DNA of 64,000 nt from contig JAJVIN010000015.1 in assembly GCA_022071945.1 (NCBI GenBank), positions 33,501-97,500 of the forward strand. The letters run 5' to 3'. The translations under genes were made by a program, and so were the position numbers. Below the pieces are notes generated by a model. It searched no databases and had not been told where the DNA came from. It worked only from the letters and a program-made list of their open reading frames with translations. Each line of letters opens with the position of its first letter. The first letter of the stretch is position 1. This DNA comes from Thermoanaerobaculia bacterium. Lineage in GTDB: Bacteria; Acidobacteriota; Thermoanaerobaculia; UBA5066. Shown here piece after piece: positions 1 through 8,362 of the stretch.

Positions 1-36
1 CGCGAGGCGTAGGAAAGAACTCAGGGAGGCGCGGGC

Positions 37-1272
37 ATGAAAGCCGCCCTGCCAGGTTTCGACTACGACCCCAAGACGCGCACGGCACGCTTCGAGTGCT
101 GTGTGCCCGGGGCGTCGGGCCGGGCGCGGAGGCGGAAGACCATCCGGAACACGACTCGGGCCGAGGCGCTCACCGCCTGGAAGGAATTCAGAGAGAAGGT
201 CGAGGCCGGAGAGATCGAGCGCGAGATCTGGACGTTCAAGGAATACGCGGACAAGTACCACCCGCAGATGGCCATGCGGACCGCGGAGTCGACTCGGAGG
301 TCCGAGAAGTCGATTCTGAAGAAGCTCAACGCTCACTTCGGCACCCTCCGCCTCGACCGGATCACGGCGGCACACGTGCGTGACTTCGTGGCGGCGCTCC
401 GTGGCGATGGCCTCAGCGCGGCCTCGGTCAACAGTTGCCTGCGGGTGCTCGTCAAGATCCTGCGAGACGCCGTCGACCGCGAGTGCCTCGACATCATCCG
501 CATCCGGGGCCGGATCAAGCTCAGGGAAGAGCTTCCGCGCCTCGAGATGACGGCAGCCGAGCAGGCCCGGTTCCTGGCCGCCTTCGACGACGAGGCGGCC
601 TTCCGGAGGCACCTCGCCGAGTCACGCCGTCCCGGCACCGTCTCCATCAGCACGTATTACGGCGACAAGCCCCGGGTCTTCGGGGGGCCCCTGAAGCCAG
701 ATGGGGCGGCGGCCGGCTACTACTTCGAGCGATTCCGCTGGAGCCGGCCGCTCTTCGTGATCGCGCTGGAAACTGGCCTTCGTCGCGGAGACCTCCTGGA
801 CCTTCGCTGGGATGCTGTGGACATCCCGGGAAGGACGATCCGGGTGAAGGTCCGCAAGACGAAGGAGACGGCGCTGATCGCTCTCTCGCCCGCCTGCATC
901 GAGGCTCTCGAGGAGTGCCGGAGGCGGAAGGTCAGAGGCGCCCACGTCCTCCTGAACCCGGAAGGTCACCCCTACTCCACCACCCACGTCCGCGACTACT
1001 TCCTGATCGCCAAGAAGCTCGCCGGGATCAACCGTCGGCTCCGGTTCCATGACCTGAGACACACCTTCGCCTCGAATCTGGCCGCGATGGGGGTCAGCCT
1101 CCAGCTCATCCAGCGGCAGCTCGGACACGCCTCGATCACCCAGACGGAGCGGTACTCCCGGGTCTCCGAAGACGCCATCCGCGAACTGGGCAACTTTTTA
1201 TTTGAGAGGGCCCTCGCACGAACTCAAACACGAACTCGGGCCATTTCTGGGGGGTCCGGCGATGCGAGCTAA
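37..1272 (+). CDS. Tyrosine recombinase (tRNA-Arg-associated integrase)
   Basis: A site-specific recombinase of 411 aa. An N-terminal AP2-like/SAM-like DNA-binding part (about residues 1-165) precedes the catalytic domain. The active-site residues are visible: Arg249 in TGLRRGDL, a beta-hairpin Lys near 274 (RKTKE), His338-x-x-Arg341 in HDLRHTFA, His364 in LGHAS and the nucleophile Tyr373 in TERYSR. About 45 residues (190-235) are inserted between the two domains. GGGAGG lies just before the ATG. The stop codon is 15 bp from the 3' end of tRNA-Arg, to which the gene points, the usual layout for an element integrated into a tRNA 3' end; its cargo would lie left of the window. All catalytic residues are present, so it looks functional. 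Confidence 0.93.
   Translation: MKAALPGFDYDPKTRTARFECCVPGASGRARRRKTIRNTTRAEALTAWKEFREKVEAGEIEREIWTFKEYADKYHPQMAMRTAESTRRSEKSILKKLNAHFGTLRLDRITAAHVRDFVAALRGDGLSAASVNSCLRVLVKILRDAVDRECLDIIRIRGRIKLREELPRLEMTAAEQARFLAAFDDEAAFRRHLAESRRPGTVSISTYYGDKPRVFGGPLKPDGAAAGYYFERFRWSRPLFVIALETGLRRGDLLDLRWDAVDIPGRTIRVKVRKTKETALIALSPACIEALEECRRRKVRGAHVLLNPEGHPYSTTHVRDYFLIAKKLAGINRRLRFHDLRHTFASNLAAMGVSLQLIQRQLGHASITQTERYSRVSEDAIRELGNFLFERALARTQTRTRAISGGSGDAS
1220..1237. repeat. GAACTC direct repeats at integrase 3' end
   Basis: Two GAACTC hexamers start at 1220 and 1232, within CACGAACTCAAA and CACGAACTCGGG, inside the last integrase codons; a third lies at 17-22 before the start codon. Their place close to a putative attachment site would suit recombinase arm sites, but this is inference from position only. 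Confidence 0.35.
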
Positions 1273-1287
1273 GTCCTTGAAAATGAA

Positions 1288-1365
1288 TGGTGCGCCCGCC
1301 GCGATTCGAACGCGGGACCTTCAGATCCGGAGTCTGACGCTCTATCCGGGCTGAGCTACGGGCGC
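1288..1365 (-). tRNA. tRNA-Arg(CCG)
   Basis: A cloverleaf can be drawn on the minus strand: acceptor GCGCCCG/CGGGCGC, D-stem GCTC/GAGC, anticodon stem TCAGA/TCTGA around loop CTCCGGA (anticodon CCG, reads CGG), T-stem CCGCG/CGCGG with loop TTCGAAT, discriminator A and an encoded CCA. Its 3' end faces the integrase gene, so it is the likely attachment site. Confidence 0.95.
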
Positions 1366-1396
1366 ATCCTGGTTTTCAAGGGACCGTGACCGAACT

Positions 1397-1473
1397 TGGG
1401 GTGAGAGACGGGATTTGAACCCGCGACCATCGGATCCACAGTCCGATGCTCTACCGACTGAGCTACTCTCACC
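1397..1473 (-). tRNA. tRNA-His(GTG)
   Basis: Acceptor GTGAGAG/CTCTCAC with the extra G at position -1 and discriminator C, both typical of tRNA-His. The anticodon loop is CTGTGGA, giving anticodon GTG. The T-loop is TTCAAAT and CCA is encoded. It lies 31 bp upstream of tRNA-Arg on the same strand, so the two may be co-transcribed. Confidence 0.95.
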
Positions 1474-1586
1474 ACACCCGGCCGGGCCGCGTAGGATAGC
1501 AGAAATCCGGATCAAAGCGTACCGGGCCCCCCGGACCCTCGGGAATCCGGCTGGCGCTATCGTCCGTTACCTCCTCGAGGATGAAG

Positions 1587-2471
1587 ATGAGAACTGCTCG
1601 CTGGCTCCTTCCTCTCCTGCTCCTGGCGGCCCTGCCCGCCCGGGCGATGCAGGTCAATCCGGAAGCCGAGAGACGCCTGGCGCTCCTCCGCGCTTCCCTG
1701 GACGATGGCAAGATCGACGAGGCCATCGCCCATGGCGAGGCCGCCGTCGAGCTCGCCCCCCAGCGCTCGAGCGCCCACCACTGGCTCGGCCGGGCCCTCG
1801 CCGCCAAGGCCATCGCCGTGAAGAACTTCACCGAGATCTACTGGCTGTCACGGGCCGAGACCGAACTCAGGAAGGCCATAGAACTCCACCCCAAGAACCT
1901 CGACGCCCGCCTCGACCTCATCCAATTCGATCTCGCCCGGCGGCGTCCCCTCGACTACAAGATCCCGCCGCGAGCCCGCGAACAGGCCAACGCGATCCTG
2001 GCGGAGAACGCCGTCCTCGGACACCTCGCCTGGGCCGTCATCTACGCCCAGTCCAAGGAGCCCGAAAAGGCCGAGGAGCGCTACAAGAACGCCCTCGAGG
2101 CCGACCCGAAGTCCCTGCGGGCCCTCACCGAGTTCACCGGCTTTTACGCCGACCGGCTCCGCTTCAAAGAGGCCATCGAACTCACCCGGCAGTTCGCCGC
2201 GGCCAACCCCGAAAACCCCATCCCGCTCTACCTTCTCGGCAAGCTCACCCTCATGTCCGGCAAGGACCTCGAGGGCGGCCTTTCGTACTTCGACAAGTTC
2301 CTGGCCCAGGAGGCTCCCCCCGAGGGTCCGAGCCACGCCGACGCCTGGTGGCGAAAGGGGATGATCCTCGAGCAGCTCGGCAAGAAGGACCAGGCCGCAA
2401 GCGCCTTCAAGAAGGCCGTCGCCCTCGATCCCGATCACAAGGAGGCCCTCGCCAAGGTCGGAAAGAAGTGA
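1587..2471 (+). CDS. Secreted TPR-repeat protein
   Basis: A 294-aa protein with a signal peptide (MRTARWLLPLLLLAALPARA) followed by helical tetratricopeptide repeats, for example the stretches beginning DDGKIDEAIAHGEAAVEL, EPEKAEERYKNALEADP and KKDQAASAFKKAVALDPDH. TPRs bind protein partners, so it is probably a periplasmic scaffold; no enzyme domain is present. The ATG at 1587 has GAGG six bases upstream; an in-frame ATG at 1581 is too close to that motif. It converges with the cyclase gene. Its specific role is unknown. Confidence 0.8.
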   Translation: MRTARWLLPLLLLAALPARAMQVNPEAERRLALLRASLDDGKIDEAIAHGEAAVELAPQRSSAHHWLGRALAAKAIAVKNFTEIYWLSRAETELRKAIELHPKNLDARLDLIQFDLARRRPLDYKIPPRAREQANAILAENAVLGHLAWAVIYAQSKEPEKAEERYKNALEADPKSLRALTEFTGFYADRLRFKEAIELTRQFAAANPENPIPLYLLGKLTLMSGKDLEGGLSYFDKFLAQEAPPEGPSHADAWWRKGMILEQLGKKDQAASAFKKAVALDPDHKEALAKVGKK

Positions 2472-2493
2472 CCGGGCGGGCTCCCAGCCGTCC

Positions 2494-3741
2494 TCAGCCC
2501 GTCTCCGGCCCGCCCACCCTCAGCTTCCAGGCCTTGATCCGCCCCGTGTTGCGCGCCTCGAGCGGCTCGAGCTCCTCGAACTCCGCCTGCCTCTCCTCGC
2601 CGACCTCGCGGAACAGCGAGTTGGTCATCACGATCTCGCCGGGCCCGGCCGCCGCCATCAGACGCGACGCGACATTGATGCAGTCCCCGATCGCGCCCAT
2701 GTGCGTCCGGCTGTACGGCCGCAGACTCACGATCTGCAGGTCCCCCACCGCCATCCCGATGTGCAGGCCTCCCGAGGACTGCATACGGTCGATCCGCCTC
2801 TGCCAGTGGTTCGAAACCGACAGCCCGATGCTCGTGAGCGCCCGCGCCGTCTCCAGAGCCGCCGCGACCGTTCCAGGCTCCCGTCGCGGGATGCCGAAGA
2901 ACCCGATCACCTCGTCCCCCACGAACTGATACAGCATCCCGCCGTTCTGAATGATCTGGTACCGCGACTTCGAGTAGAAGGCCGTCAGACACTCGTGCAG
3001 GACCTCGGTGTCCCTCGTGTCCCGGACATAGCTCGAGAAAGAGCAGAGATCGGCCAGGAGCACGACCACCCCTCTGTAGTGCCCGGGCTGCAAGAGGTCC
3101 CTCGGGGCCGACCCGAGCAACTCCCGGAGCTTACGGAGCTGCCAGAACCCGAAATGCCACAGGAGCTGGGAGCTCAGAGGGTCGTTTCGGTACTCGGAGT
3201 CCGTGTCCTTCCCGAACGCGTGCCGCCCCTTTGCCCTGTCGATCACGTCCCGGACCTCCAGGAGGTTCTCCGGCGTGATGGCGGGCAAGTCCTCGCCAAA
3301 GCAGAGCCGGACCTCTTCCCGGAACCGCTCCTCACTCCAGATCTGAAGCGAAAGGCCCGGATCGAGCCGAGAGCGCAACTCCCGCTCCGCCCGATCCCAG
3401 TCCGGCCGGCCAGCCGTGTCCAGAAGGAGGATCAGCCGCGACCGCGGTCCCGAAGACGCGGGCAGCGTCCGGTACTTCCGGAGCAGATGCCGCACCAGGA
3501 CGTCGGTCGAGTACCCGAACTTCACCTCGACAAAGTACGGATCCGCCTCGCCGGCAACGACCCGGATGTCGGCGAAGACCTCTCTGCCGCCGAGCGCGAA
3601 CTCCCGATCGATCCGGATTCGCTCGTGCCCGAGCCCATCCCTCATCACGTGCTGGAAGCGGCAGAGGTCGCAGCAGATCTCCTCCAGCAAGAGGCGTAGC
3701 TGGCTGAGCTGGCTTTCCCGGCCCGGAGTCTCGGCTGTCAC
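2494..3741 (-). CDS. Nuclease-like domain fused to class III nucleotidyl cyclase
   Basis: The C-terminal half (about 240-410) is a class III adenylate/guanylate cyclase domain: first metal Asp in LLADLCSFSSY, second in QFVGDEVIGFFG, and transition-state Asn/Arg in GDCINVASRL. The Lys that usually helps select adenine just before the second Asp is Gln here, so the substrate is uncertain. The N-terminal half (about 1-150) has a Glu-bearing helix, then VFADIRVV and YFVEVKFG, a D...ExK pattern resembling PD-(D/E)XK nuclease folds, which is inference. No signal peptide or membrane segment is seen. The open frame extends to 3921, but that stretch overlaps the PAP2 gene and is low-complexity, so I place the start at the GTG at 3741 (415 aa). 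The product may make a cyclic nucleotide in response to an unknown ligand. Confidence 0.78.
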   Translation of the reverse strand: MTAETPGRESQLSQLRLLLEEICCDLCRFQHVMRDGLGHERIRIDREFALGGREVFADIRVVAGEADPYFVEVKFGYSTDVLVRHLLRKYRTLPASSGPRSRLILLLDTAGRPDWDRAERELRSRLDPGLSLQIWSEERFREEVRLCFGEDLPAITPENLLEVRDVIDRAKGRHAFGKDTDSEYRNDPLSSQLLWHFGFWQLRKLRELLGSAPRDLLQPGHYRGVVVLLADLCSFSSYVRDTRDTEVLHECLTAFYSKSRYQIIQNGGMLYQFVGDEVIGFFGIPRREPGTVAAALETARALTSIGLSVSNHWQRRIDRMQSSGGLHIGMAVGDLQIVSLRPYSRTHMGAIGDCINVASRLMAAAGPGEIVMTNSLFREVGEERQAEFEELEPLEARNTGRIKAWKLRVGGPETG

Positions 3742-3787
3742 GGCCGTCGATTCTACCGGCCCCCTCCCGGCAGAAGGACCCCGGAGT

Positions 3788-4447
3788 TCACTCGTTCCCG
3801 CCCCCTTCCCGGACGGCCGGGCCCGCCTCTCCAAACCACCCCGCGACCCTGACGCTCGCATACGAGAAGAACGGCGCCGCAAAGACATCCACCGAGTAGT
3901 GAACGTGCTGGAGGAGAACACAGAACGCCACCCCGGCCGTCGCGACGAGAAACGCCACCCGGTGTCCCCTCTTCACCGCCAGGAGAAAGAGCAGGAACAT
4001 CAACGAGGTGTGCCCCGAGAAGAAGAGATCGCGCGTCAGGACCTGAGTCTCCGTGAAGAACTCGACGATCGGGTCGCGCAGAACGATGATCTTCTCCGGC
4101 GCCTCGAGCGGCGTGAGCCACATCCCGGCAAACCGGCAGGCCCCGAGGATCGCGTAGGCCCGAAAGGCCACCATCAGCCTCCGCGGATCCCTCACGAGAT
4201 CCGACAGGGCCAGGATCACCGCCCCGTAGATCAAACCAAACGTGATCCACGAGACCTCGACCGGCGAGAAGAGCTTCAGGAGGGGATCCGGAAGCCGGAC
4301 ACCCGGCCGAGTCTCGACCAGAGGCAAGAGCCACGCCAGCGCCCAGAGCACGCCCACGAAGGCTGCCGTGGACCCGATCGCCTCGATCCGAAAGCGCGCG
4401 TCCGACACCACCGCGCCCCAGCCCTTCTCCCCCATCGGATCCATCAT
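3788..4447 (-). CDS. PAP2/sphingomyelin-synthase-like membrane phosphatase
   Basis: A polytopic membrane protein of about 219 aa. The motifs DLFFSGHTSLMF and HVHYSVDVFAA match the phosphatase/transferase core of the PAP2 superfamily, in the form seen in the PAP2_C (sphingomyelin or inositol-phosphorylceramide synthase-like) branch, where the two His and the Asp form the catalytic triad on the outer membrane face. About six hydrophobic segments are visible. The ATG at 4447 has GGAG six bases upstream and is preferred over the upstream ATG at 4480. It lies just upstream of the cyclase on the same strand and may be co-transcribed. It probably acts on lipid head groups; the substrate is unknown. 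Confidence 0.75.
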   Translation of the reverse strand: MMDPMGEKGWGAVVSDARFRIEAIGSTAAFVGVLWALAWLLPLVETRPGVRLPDPLLKLFSPVEVSWITFGLIYGAVILALSDLVRDPRRLMVAFRAYAILGACRFAGMWLTPLEAPEKIIVLRDPIVEFFTETQVLTRDLFFSGHTSLMFLLFLLAVKRGHRVAFLVATAGVAFCVLLQHVHYSVDVFAAPFFSYASVRVAGWFGEAGPAVREGGGNE

Positions 4448-4508
4448 AACGGCTCCAGAACCTGATAGAGACATAAGCATATTTGTAAGTTTCCGAAGAT
4501 TTCCGGAC

Positions 4509-4537
4509 TTGACAAATAGACACTAAGATTCTAGATT
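4509..4537 (+). promoter_or_regulatory. Sigma70-type promoter of clpB
   Basis: TTGACA at 4509-4514 and TAGATT at 4532-4537 are separated by exactly 17 bp. The predicted start is near 4544, giving a very short leader before GGAGG at 4552 and the ATG at 4561. No CIRCE repeat is seen, so heat control, if any, is by another route. Confidence 0.75.
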
Positions 4538-4560
4538 GAGGTCGTCGAAATGGAGGTTCC

Positions 4561-7179
4561 ATGAACGCGGACCGATTCACCCTCAAGGCTCAGCAGGCTC
4601 TCCAGGCCGCGATCTCCCTGGCCCGCGCCGAACGCCACCCCGAGATCACCCCCGAACACCTGGCCTTTTCTCTTCTCGATCAGGCGGATGGAACCGTTCC
4701 CGCCATCCTGAACCGGATCGGCGTTCCCGCTCAGCTCTGCAAGCAGGACCTTCGGACCGAGCTCGATCGCCTCCCGCACGTTCACGGGGACGGCCACGAA
4801 CCCCGCGTCGCGCCCCCGCTCTCGAGGCTCCTCGACTCCTCGGAGTCGCTCGCTTCCGAGTTCCACGACGACTACGTGGCCGCCGAACACTTGCTCCTCG
4901 CCCTTCTGCGCGAAAGCAAAAGCAAGGCTGCTTCCATCCTTCTCTCCCGAGGAGCGAGCGAGGCCTCTGTCCTGGCCGCCCTCAAGGAGATCCGGGGCTC
5001 GGCCCGCGTCTCGGATCCCGCGGCCGAGGAGAAGTACCAGGCCCTCAAGCGCTACGCCAAGGACCTGACCGAGCTCGCCCGCCGCGGCAAGCTCGACCCC
5101 GTCATCGGACGCGACGAAGAGATCCGCCGCGTGATGCAGGTTCTCAGCCGCAGGACCAAGAACAACCCTGTCCTGATCGGCGACCCGGGCGTCGGCAAGA
5201 CCGCCATCGTCGAGGGCCTCGCTCGGCGGATCGTCTCGGGGGACGTCCCGGAGAACCTCAAGGACAAGCGCGTCGTCGCGCTCGACCTCGGCGCCATGGT
5301 CGCCGGCGCCAAGTACAGGGGCGAGTTCGAGGAGCGGCTCAAAGCCCTTCTGAAGGAAGTCGAGGAGTCGGACGGAAAGGTCATCCTCTTCATCGACGAG
5401 CTCCACACCCTCATCGGGGCGGGGGCGGCCGAGGGCGCCATGGATGCCGGCAACATGCTCAAGCCCGCCCTGGCCCGGGGCGAGCTCCGCGCCATCGGCG
5501 CCACCACGATCGGCGAGTACAGGAAGCACGTCGAGAAAGACCCCGCCCTCGAGCGCCGGTTCCAGCCCGTCTTCGTCGGGCAGCCGAGCGTGGAGGACAC
5601 GATCGCCATCCTGCGGGGGCTTCAGGAGCGGTACGAGGTTCACCACGGGATCAAGATCACCGACGGCGCCCTCATCGCCGCGGCCACCCTCTCGGACCGC
5701 TACATCGCCGACCGGTTCCTGCCCGACAAGGCCATCGACCTCGTCGACGAGGCGGCGGCGAAGCTGCGCATGGAAATCGACTCCCTGCCGACCGACATCG
5801 ACGTCATCGAGAGGCGTATCCTGCAGGCAGAAATCGAGCGGAAGGCCCTGCAGAAGGACGACTCGAGGGGCGCGAAAGAACGCCTGACGTCTCTGGAGCG
5901 CTCGCTCGCCGAGTTGAAGGAAGAGTCCGCCAGGCTCAAGGCCCGTTGGAAGTCCGAAAAGGACGCCATCTTGAAGATCCGGGACCTGAAGAAACGCGTC
6001 GAGGAGACGCGAAACGCCGCCGAGAACGCCGAGCGGCAAGGAGACCTGAACAAGGCCGCCGAGCTCCGCTACGGGACGCTCCCGAGGATCCAGAAGGACC
6101 TCGAGAGGCTCTCATCCGAGCTCGACTCCCTGCAAAAGGACGGGGCGATCTTGAAGGAGAAGGTGGACGACGAGGACATCGCCGCCGTCGTCTCGAAGTG
6201 GACGGGGATTCCCGTCGATAAGCTCGTCGAGGGAGAGACCCAGAAGCTCCTGCACATGGAGGAGCGGTTGAAGGAGCGCGTCGTCGGCCAGGACGAGGCG
6301 GTGGCCAGCGTTTCCCATGCCGTGAGGCGCGCGCGCGCCGGGATGAAGGACCCGCGCCGGCCGATCGGTTCGTTCCTCTTCCTCGGCCCCACGGGTGTCG
6401 GCAAGACCGAGCTCGCCCGCGCCCTGGCGGAGTTTCTCTTCGATGACGAGAACAGCATGGTCCGCCTCGACATGTCCGAGTACCAGGAGAAGCACACCGT
6501 CTCCCGAATGATCGGCGCGCCCCCGGGATACATCGGCCACGACGAGGGAGGCCAGCTGACCGAAGCCGTCCGCCGCCGCCCCTACTCCGTCGTCCTCTTC
6601 GACGAGATCGAAAAGGCGCACCCGGACGTCTGGTCCGTGCTCTTGCAGGTCCTCGACGACGGCCGCCTCACCGACGGCAAGGGCCGTTCCGTCGACTTCA
6701 AGAATGTCGTGCTCATCATGACCTCGAACATCGCCTCCCCGATCCTCCTCGAGATGGAGGACCGCAACGACGCCGAGATGAAGAAACGCATCGAGGCCGA
6801 GCTGAGGCAAAGCTTCCGGCCGGAGTTTCTCAACCGGATCGACGACATCGTGACGTTCCACCGCCTCACGCTCGGGAACATCGAGAAGATCGTCGAGCTC
6901 CAGCTGGCCCGCGTCGCGGCACTCGTCGCGCCTCGCAACCTGAAACTCGGGTGGACGGAAAAGGCACGTACCGCCCTCGCCCGCGAAGCCTTCGACCCGG
7001 TTTTCGGGGCGCGCCCGCTCAAGAGAAACATCCAGAAGATGATTCAGGACCCGCTTGCCATGGCGATCCTCTCCGGCCGGTTCCACGAAGGCTCGGAGAT
7101 CCTCATCGACCTGGCTCCCGGCGGCTCCGGATTCGACTTCGTCGAACAACTCACCTCGGCCACCGCAGACATCGCCTGA
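4561..7179 (+). CDS. clpB: ATP-dependent disaggregase ClpB
   Basis: A Hsp100 disaggregase of 872 aa, which works with DnaK to pull proteins out of aggregates through a hexameric pore. In order: the Clp N-terminal repeat domain (1-145), AAA-1 with Walker A GDPGVGKT at 207-214 and Walker [10 protein letters not shown], the long coiled-coil middle domain (about 395-520), AAA-2 with Walker A GPTGVGKT at 609-616 and the EKAHPDV segment, then the D2 small domain. The length is typical of the family (about 860 aa). The middle domain separates it from ClpA and ClpC. GGAGG precedes the ATG. hsp20 follows 15 bp downstream in the same operon. Confidence 0.97.
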   Translation: MNADRFTLKAQQALQAAISLARAERHPEITPEHLAFSLLDQADGTVPAILNRIGVPAQLCKQDLRTELDRLPHVHGDGHEPRVAPPLSRLLDSSESLASEFHDDYVAAEHLLLALLRESKSKAASILLSRGASEASVLAALKEIRGSARVSDPAAEEKYQALKRYAKDLTELARRGKLDPVIGRDEEIRRVMQVLSRRTKNNPVLIGDPGVGKTAIVEGLARRIVSGDVPENLKDKRVVALDLGAMVAGAKYRGEFEERLKALLKEVEESDGKVILFIDELHTLIGAGAAEGAMDAGNMLKPALARGELRAIGATTIGEYRKHVEKDPALERRFQPVFVGQPSVEDTIAILRGLQERYEVHHGIKITDGALIAAATLSDRYIADRFLPDKAIDLVDEAAAKLRMEIDSLPTDIDVIERRILQAEIERKALQKDDSRGAKERLTSLERSLAELKEESARLKARWKSEKDAILKIRDLKKRVEETRNAAENAERQGDLNKAAELRYGTLPRIQKDLERLSSELDSLQKDGAILKEKVDDEDIAAVVSKWTGIPVDKLVEGETQKLLHMEERLKERVVGQDEAVASVSHAVRRARAGMKDPRRPIGSFLFLGPTGVGKTELARALAEFLFDDENSMVRLDMSEYQEKHTVSRMIGAPPGYIGHDEGGQLTEAVRRRPYSVVLFDEIEKAHPDVWSVLLQVLDDGRLTDGKGRSVDFKNVVLIMTSNIASPILLEMEDRNDAEMKKRIEAELRQSFRPEFLNRIDDIVTFHRLTLGNIEKIVELQLARVAALVAPRNLKLGWTEKARTALAREAFDPVFGARPLKRNIQKMIQDPLAMAILSGRFHEGSEILIDLAPGGSGFDFVEQLTSATADIA

Positions 7180-7194
7180 TACAGGAGGCCCCCC

Positions 7195-7683
7195 GTGGCA
7201 ATGACCCGCTGGAACGACCCCTTTCGTGAGCTCGCGTCCCTCCAGGACCGGATGAACCGGATCTTCGAGGACACCCTCTCCCGCTCGCTCTCTCGCCGCG
7301 AGGACGAGGTGGCCTTCGGCGCCTGGGCCCCGCCCGTCGACATCTTCGAAACGGCCGACCGCCTCGTTCTCCGCGCCGAACTCCCCGGCTTCACCGAGGA
7401 ACAGGTCTCGCTCCGGATCGAAAACGGAATCCTCTCGATCGAGGGGGAACGGAAATTCGAGGAGAAGTCCGGCAGCGAGAACTACCACCGGATCGAGCGG
7501 AGTTACGGCCGGTTCGTTCGCTCCTTCTCGCTCCCCTCCGCCCAGTTCGACGCGGACAAGATCTCGGCCTCCATGTCGAACGGCATCCTGACCGTCGAGC
7601 TCCCGCGCCGCGAGGACACCAAGCCGAAGCGCATCAAGATCCACGCGCACGCCGGAGGAGGAGACGTGGAAGGGAAGGGCTGA
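7195..7683 (+). CDS. Small heat-shock protein, Hsp20/alpha-crystallin family
   Basis: An ATP-independent holdase of 162 aa that keeps unfolding proteins soluble for refolding by ClpB/DnaK. The alpha-crystallin domain spans about residues 42-140, with ADRLVLRAELPGF, RIENGILSIEGERK and the terminal SNGILTVELPR strand. A GTG start at 7195 is favoured because AGGAGG (7183-7188) is six bases upstream; the ATG at 7201 is twice as far. It follows clpB by 15 bp, a classic heat-shock pairing. Its last codons and 3' flank are duplicated in tandem just downstream. Confidence 0.95.
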   Translation: MAMTRWNDPFRELASLQDRMNRIFEDTLSRSLSRREDEVAFGAWAPPVDIFETADRLVLRAELPGFTEEQVSLRIENGILSIEGERKFEEKSGSENYHRIERSYGRFVRSFSLPSAQFDADKISASMSNGILTVELPRREDTKPKRIKIHAHAGGGDVEGKG

Positions 7684-7736
7684 CGGAACCCTCAGACCAT
7701 CCGCACGGCCGTGGACCCCTCCGGCCCTGCCGGGCC

Positions 7737-7759
7737 GCCTCCCCTTCGCAAGGGGAGGC
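7737..7759. repeat. REP-like hairpin, copy 1
   Basis: A perfect 10-bp stem, GCCTCCCCTT/AAGGGGAGGC, with loop CGC. Identical elements lie at 7905, 11376 and 11437. Its place 54 bp after the hsp20 stop would also suit transcription termination or mRNA 3'-end protection. Confidence 0.8.
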
Positions 7760-7904
7760 AACCGGGGGCAGCGCGCCGCGAGGACACCAAGCCGAAACGC
7801 ATCAAGATCCACGCGCACGCCGGAGAAGGAGACGTGGAAGGGAAGGGCTGACGGAACCCTCGGACCATCCGCACGGCCGTGGACCCCTCCGGCCCTGCCG
7901 GGCC

Positions 7905-7927
7905 GCCTCCCCTTCGCAAGGGGAGGC
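7905..7927. repeat. REP-like hairpin, copy 2
   Basis: The same 23-bp inverted repeat as at 7737, carried along by the 168-bp tandem duplication. Confidence 0.8.
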
Positions 7928-8023
7928 AACCGGGGGCAGCGCGCCGCTTGCCCCCGGCGCATCTCTGCCGCCCCACAGGGGCCAAGGGAGATTAGCCGGG
8001 GACAAACGCAGTGCTGTCCCCGG

Positions 8024-8330
8024 CTCCACGGGTTCCTGGTTCGCTCCCCACCCCCGGCTCCACGGGTCCCTGGTTCACTCCCCGGCCTCCCGCTCCACGG
8101 GCCCCTGGTTCGCTCCCCGGCCTCCCGCTCCACGGGTTCCTGGTTCGCTCCCCGACCTCCCGCTCCACGGGTTCCTGGTTCACTCCCCGGCCTCCCGCTC
8201 CACGGGTTCCTGGTTCGCTCCCCGGCCTCCCGCTCCACGGGCCCCTGGTTCACTCCCCGGCCTCCCGCTCCACGGGTTCCTGGTTCACTCCCCGGCCTCC
8301 CGCTCCACGGGCCCATGGTTCCCTGAGCGG
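8024..8330. repeat. 35-bp minisatellite array
   Basis: About 8.5 head-to-tail units begin with CTCCACGGG at 8024, 8058, 8093, 8128, 8163, 8198, 8233, 8268 and 8303. The period is 35 bp apart from a 34-bp first unit. Units differ mainly at positions 10-12 (TTC, TCC or CCC) and in GTTCGCTCC versus GTTCACTCC. A 35-bp period is not a multiple of three, so this is not a protein repeat. There are no unique spacers, so it is not CRISPR. It fills the gap between hsp20 and cysK; I see no gene from 7684 to 8362. Confidence 0.9.
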
Positions 8331-8362
8331 GAAGGGAGTTTCTCCAGCGGTGCGGGGTGAGG

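Larger units (their letters stand above)
7604..7939. repeat. 168-bp tandem duplication of the hsp20 3' end
   Basis: Units 7604-7771 and 7772-7939 align at an offset of exactly 168 bp with only about three substitutions. Each holds the last 26 codons of hsp20 with its stop codon, then a flank with a GCCTCCCC hairpin. The first bases of a third unit follow at about 7940. The second unit has no start codon and is a non-functional tail copy. Confidence 0.9.

Noticed and set aside
2494..4447. A Pycsar- or CBASS-like defence pair (cyclase plus membrane PAP2 protein)
   Set aside because: The membrane protein has an intact lipid phosphatase motif and no cyclic-nucleotide-binding domain, and no other defence gene is near.
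8024..8330. CRISPR-like array
   Set aside because: Units follow each other without unique spacers, the repeat has no typical stem, and no cas genes are present.
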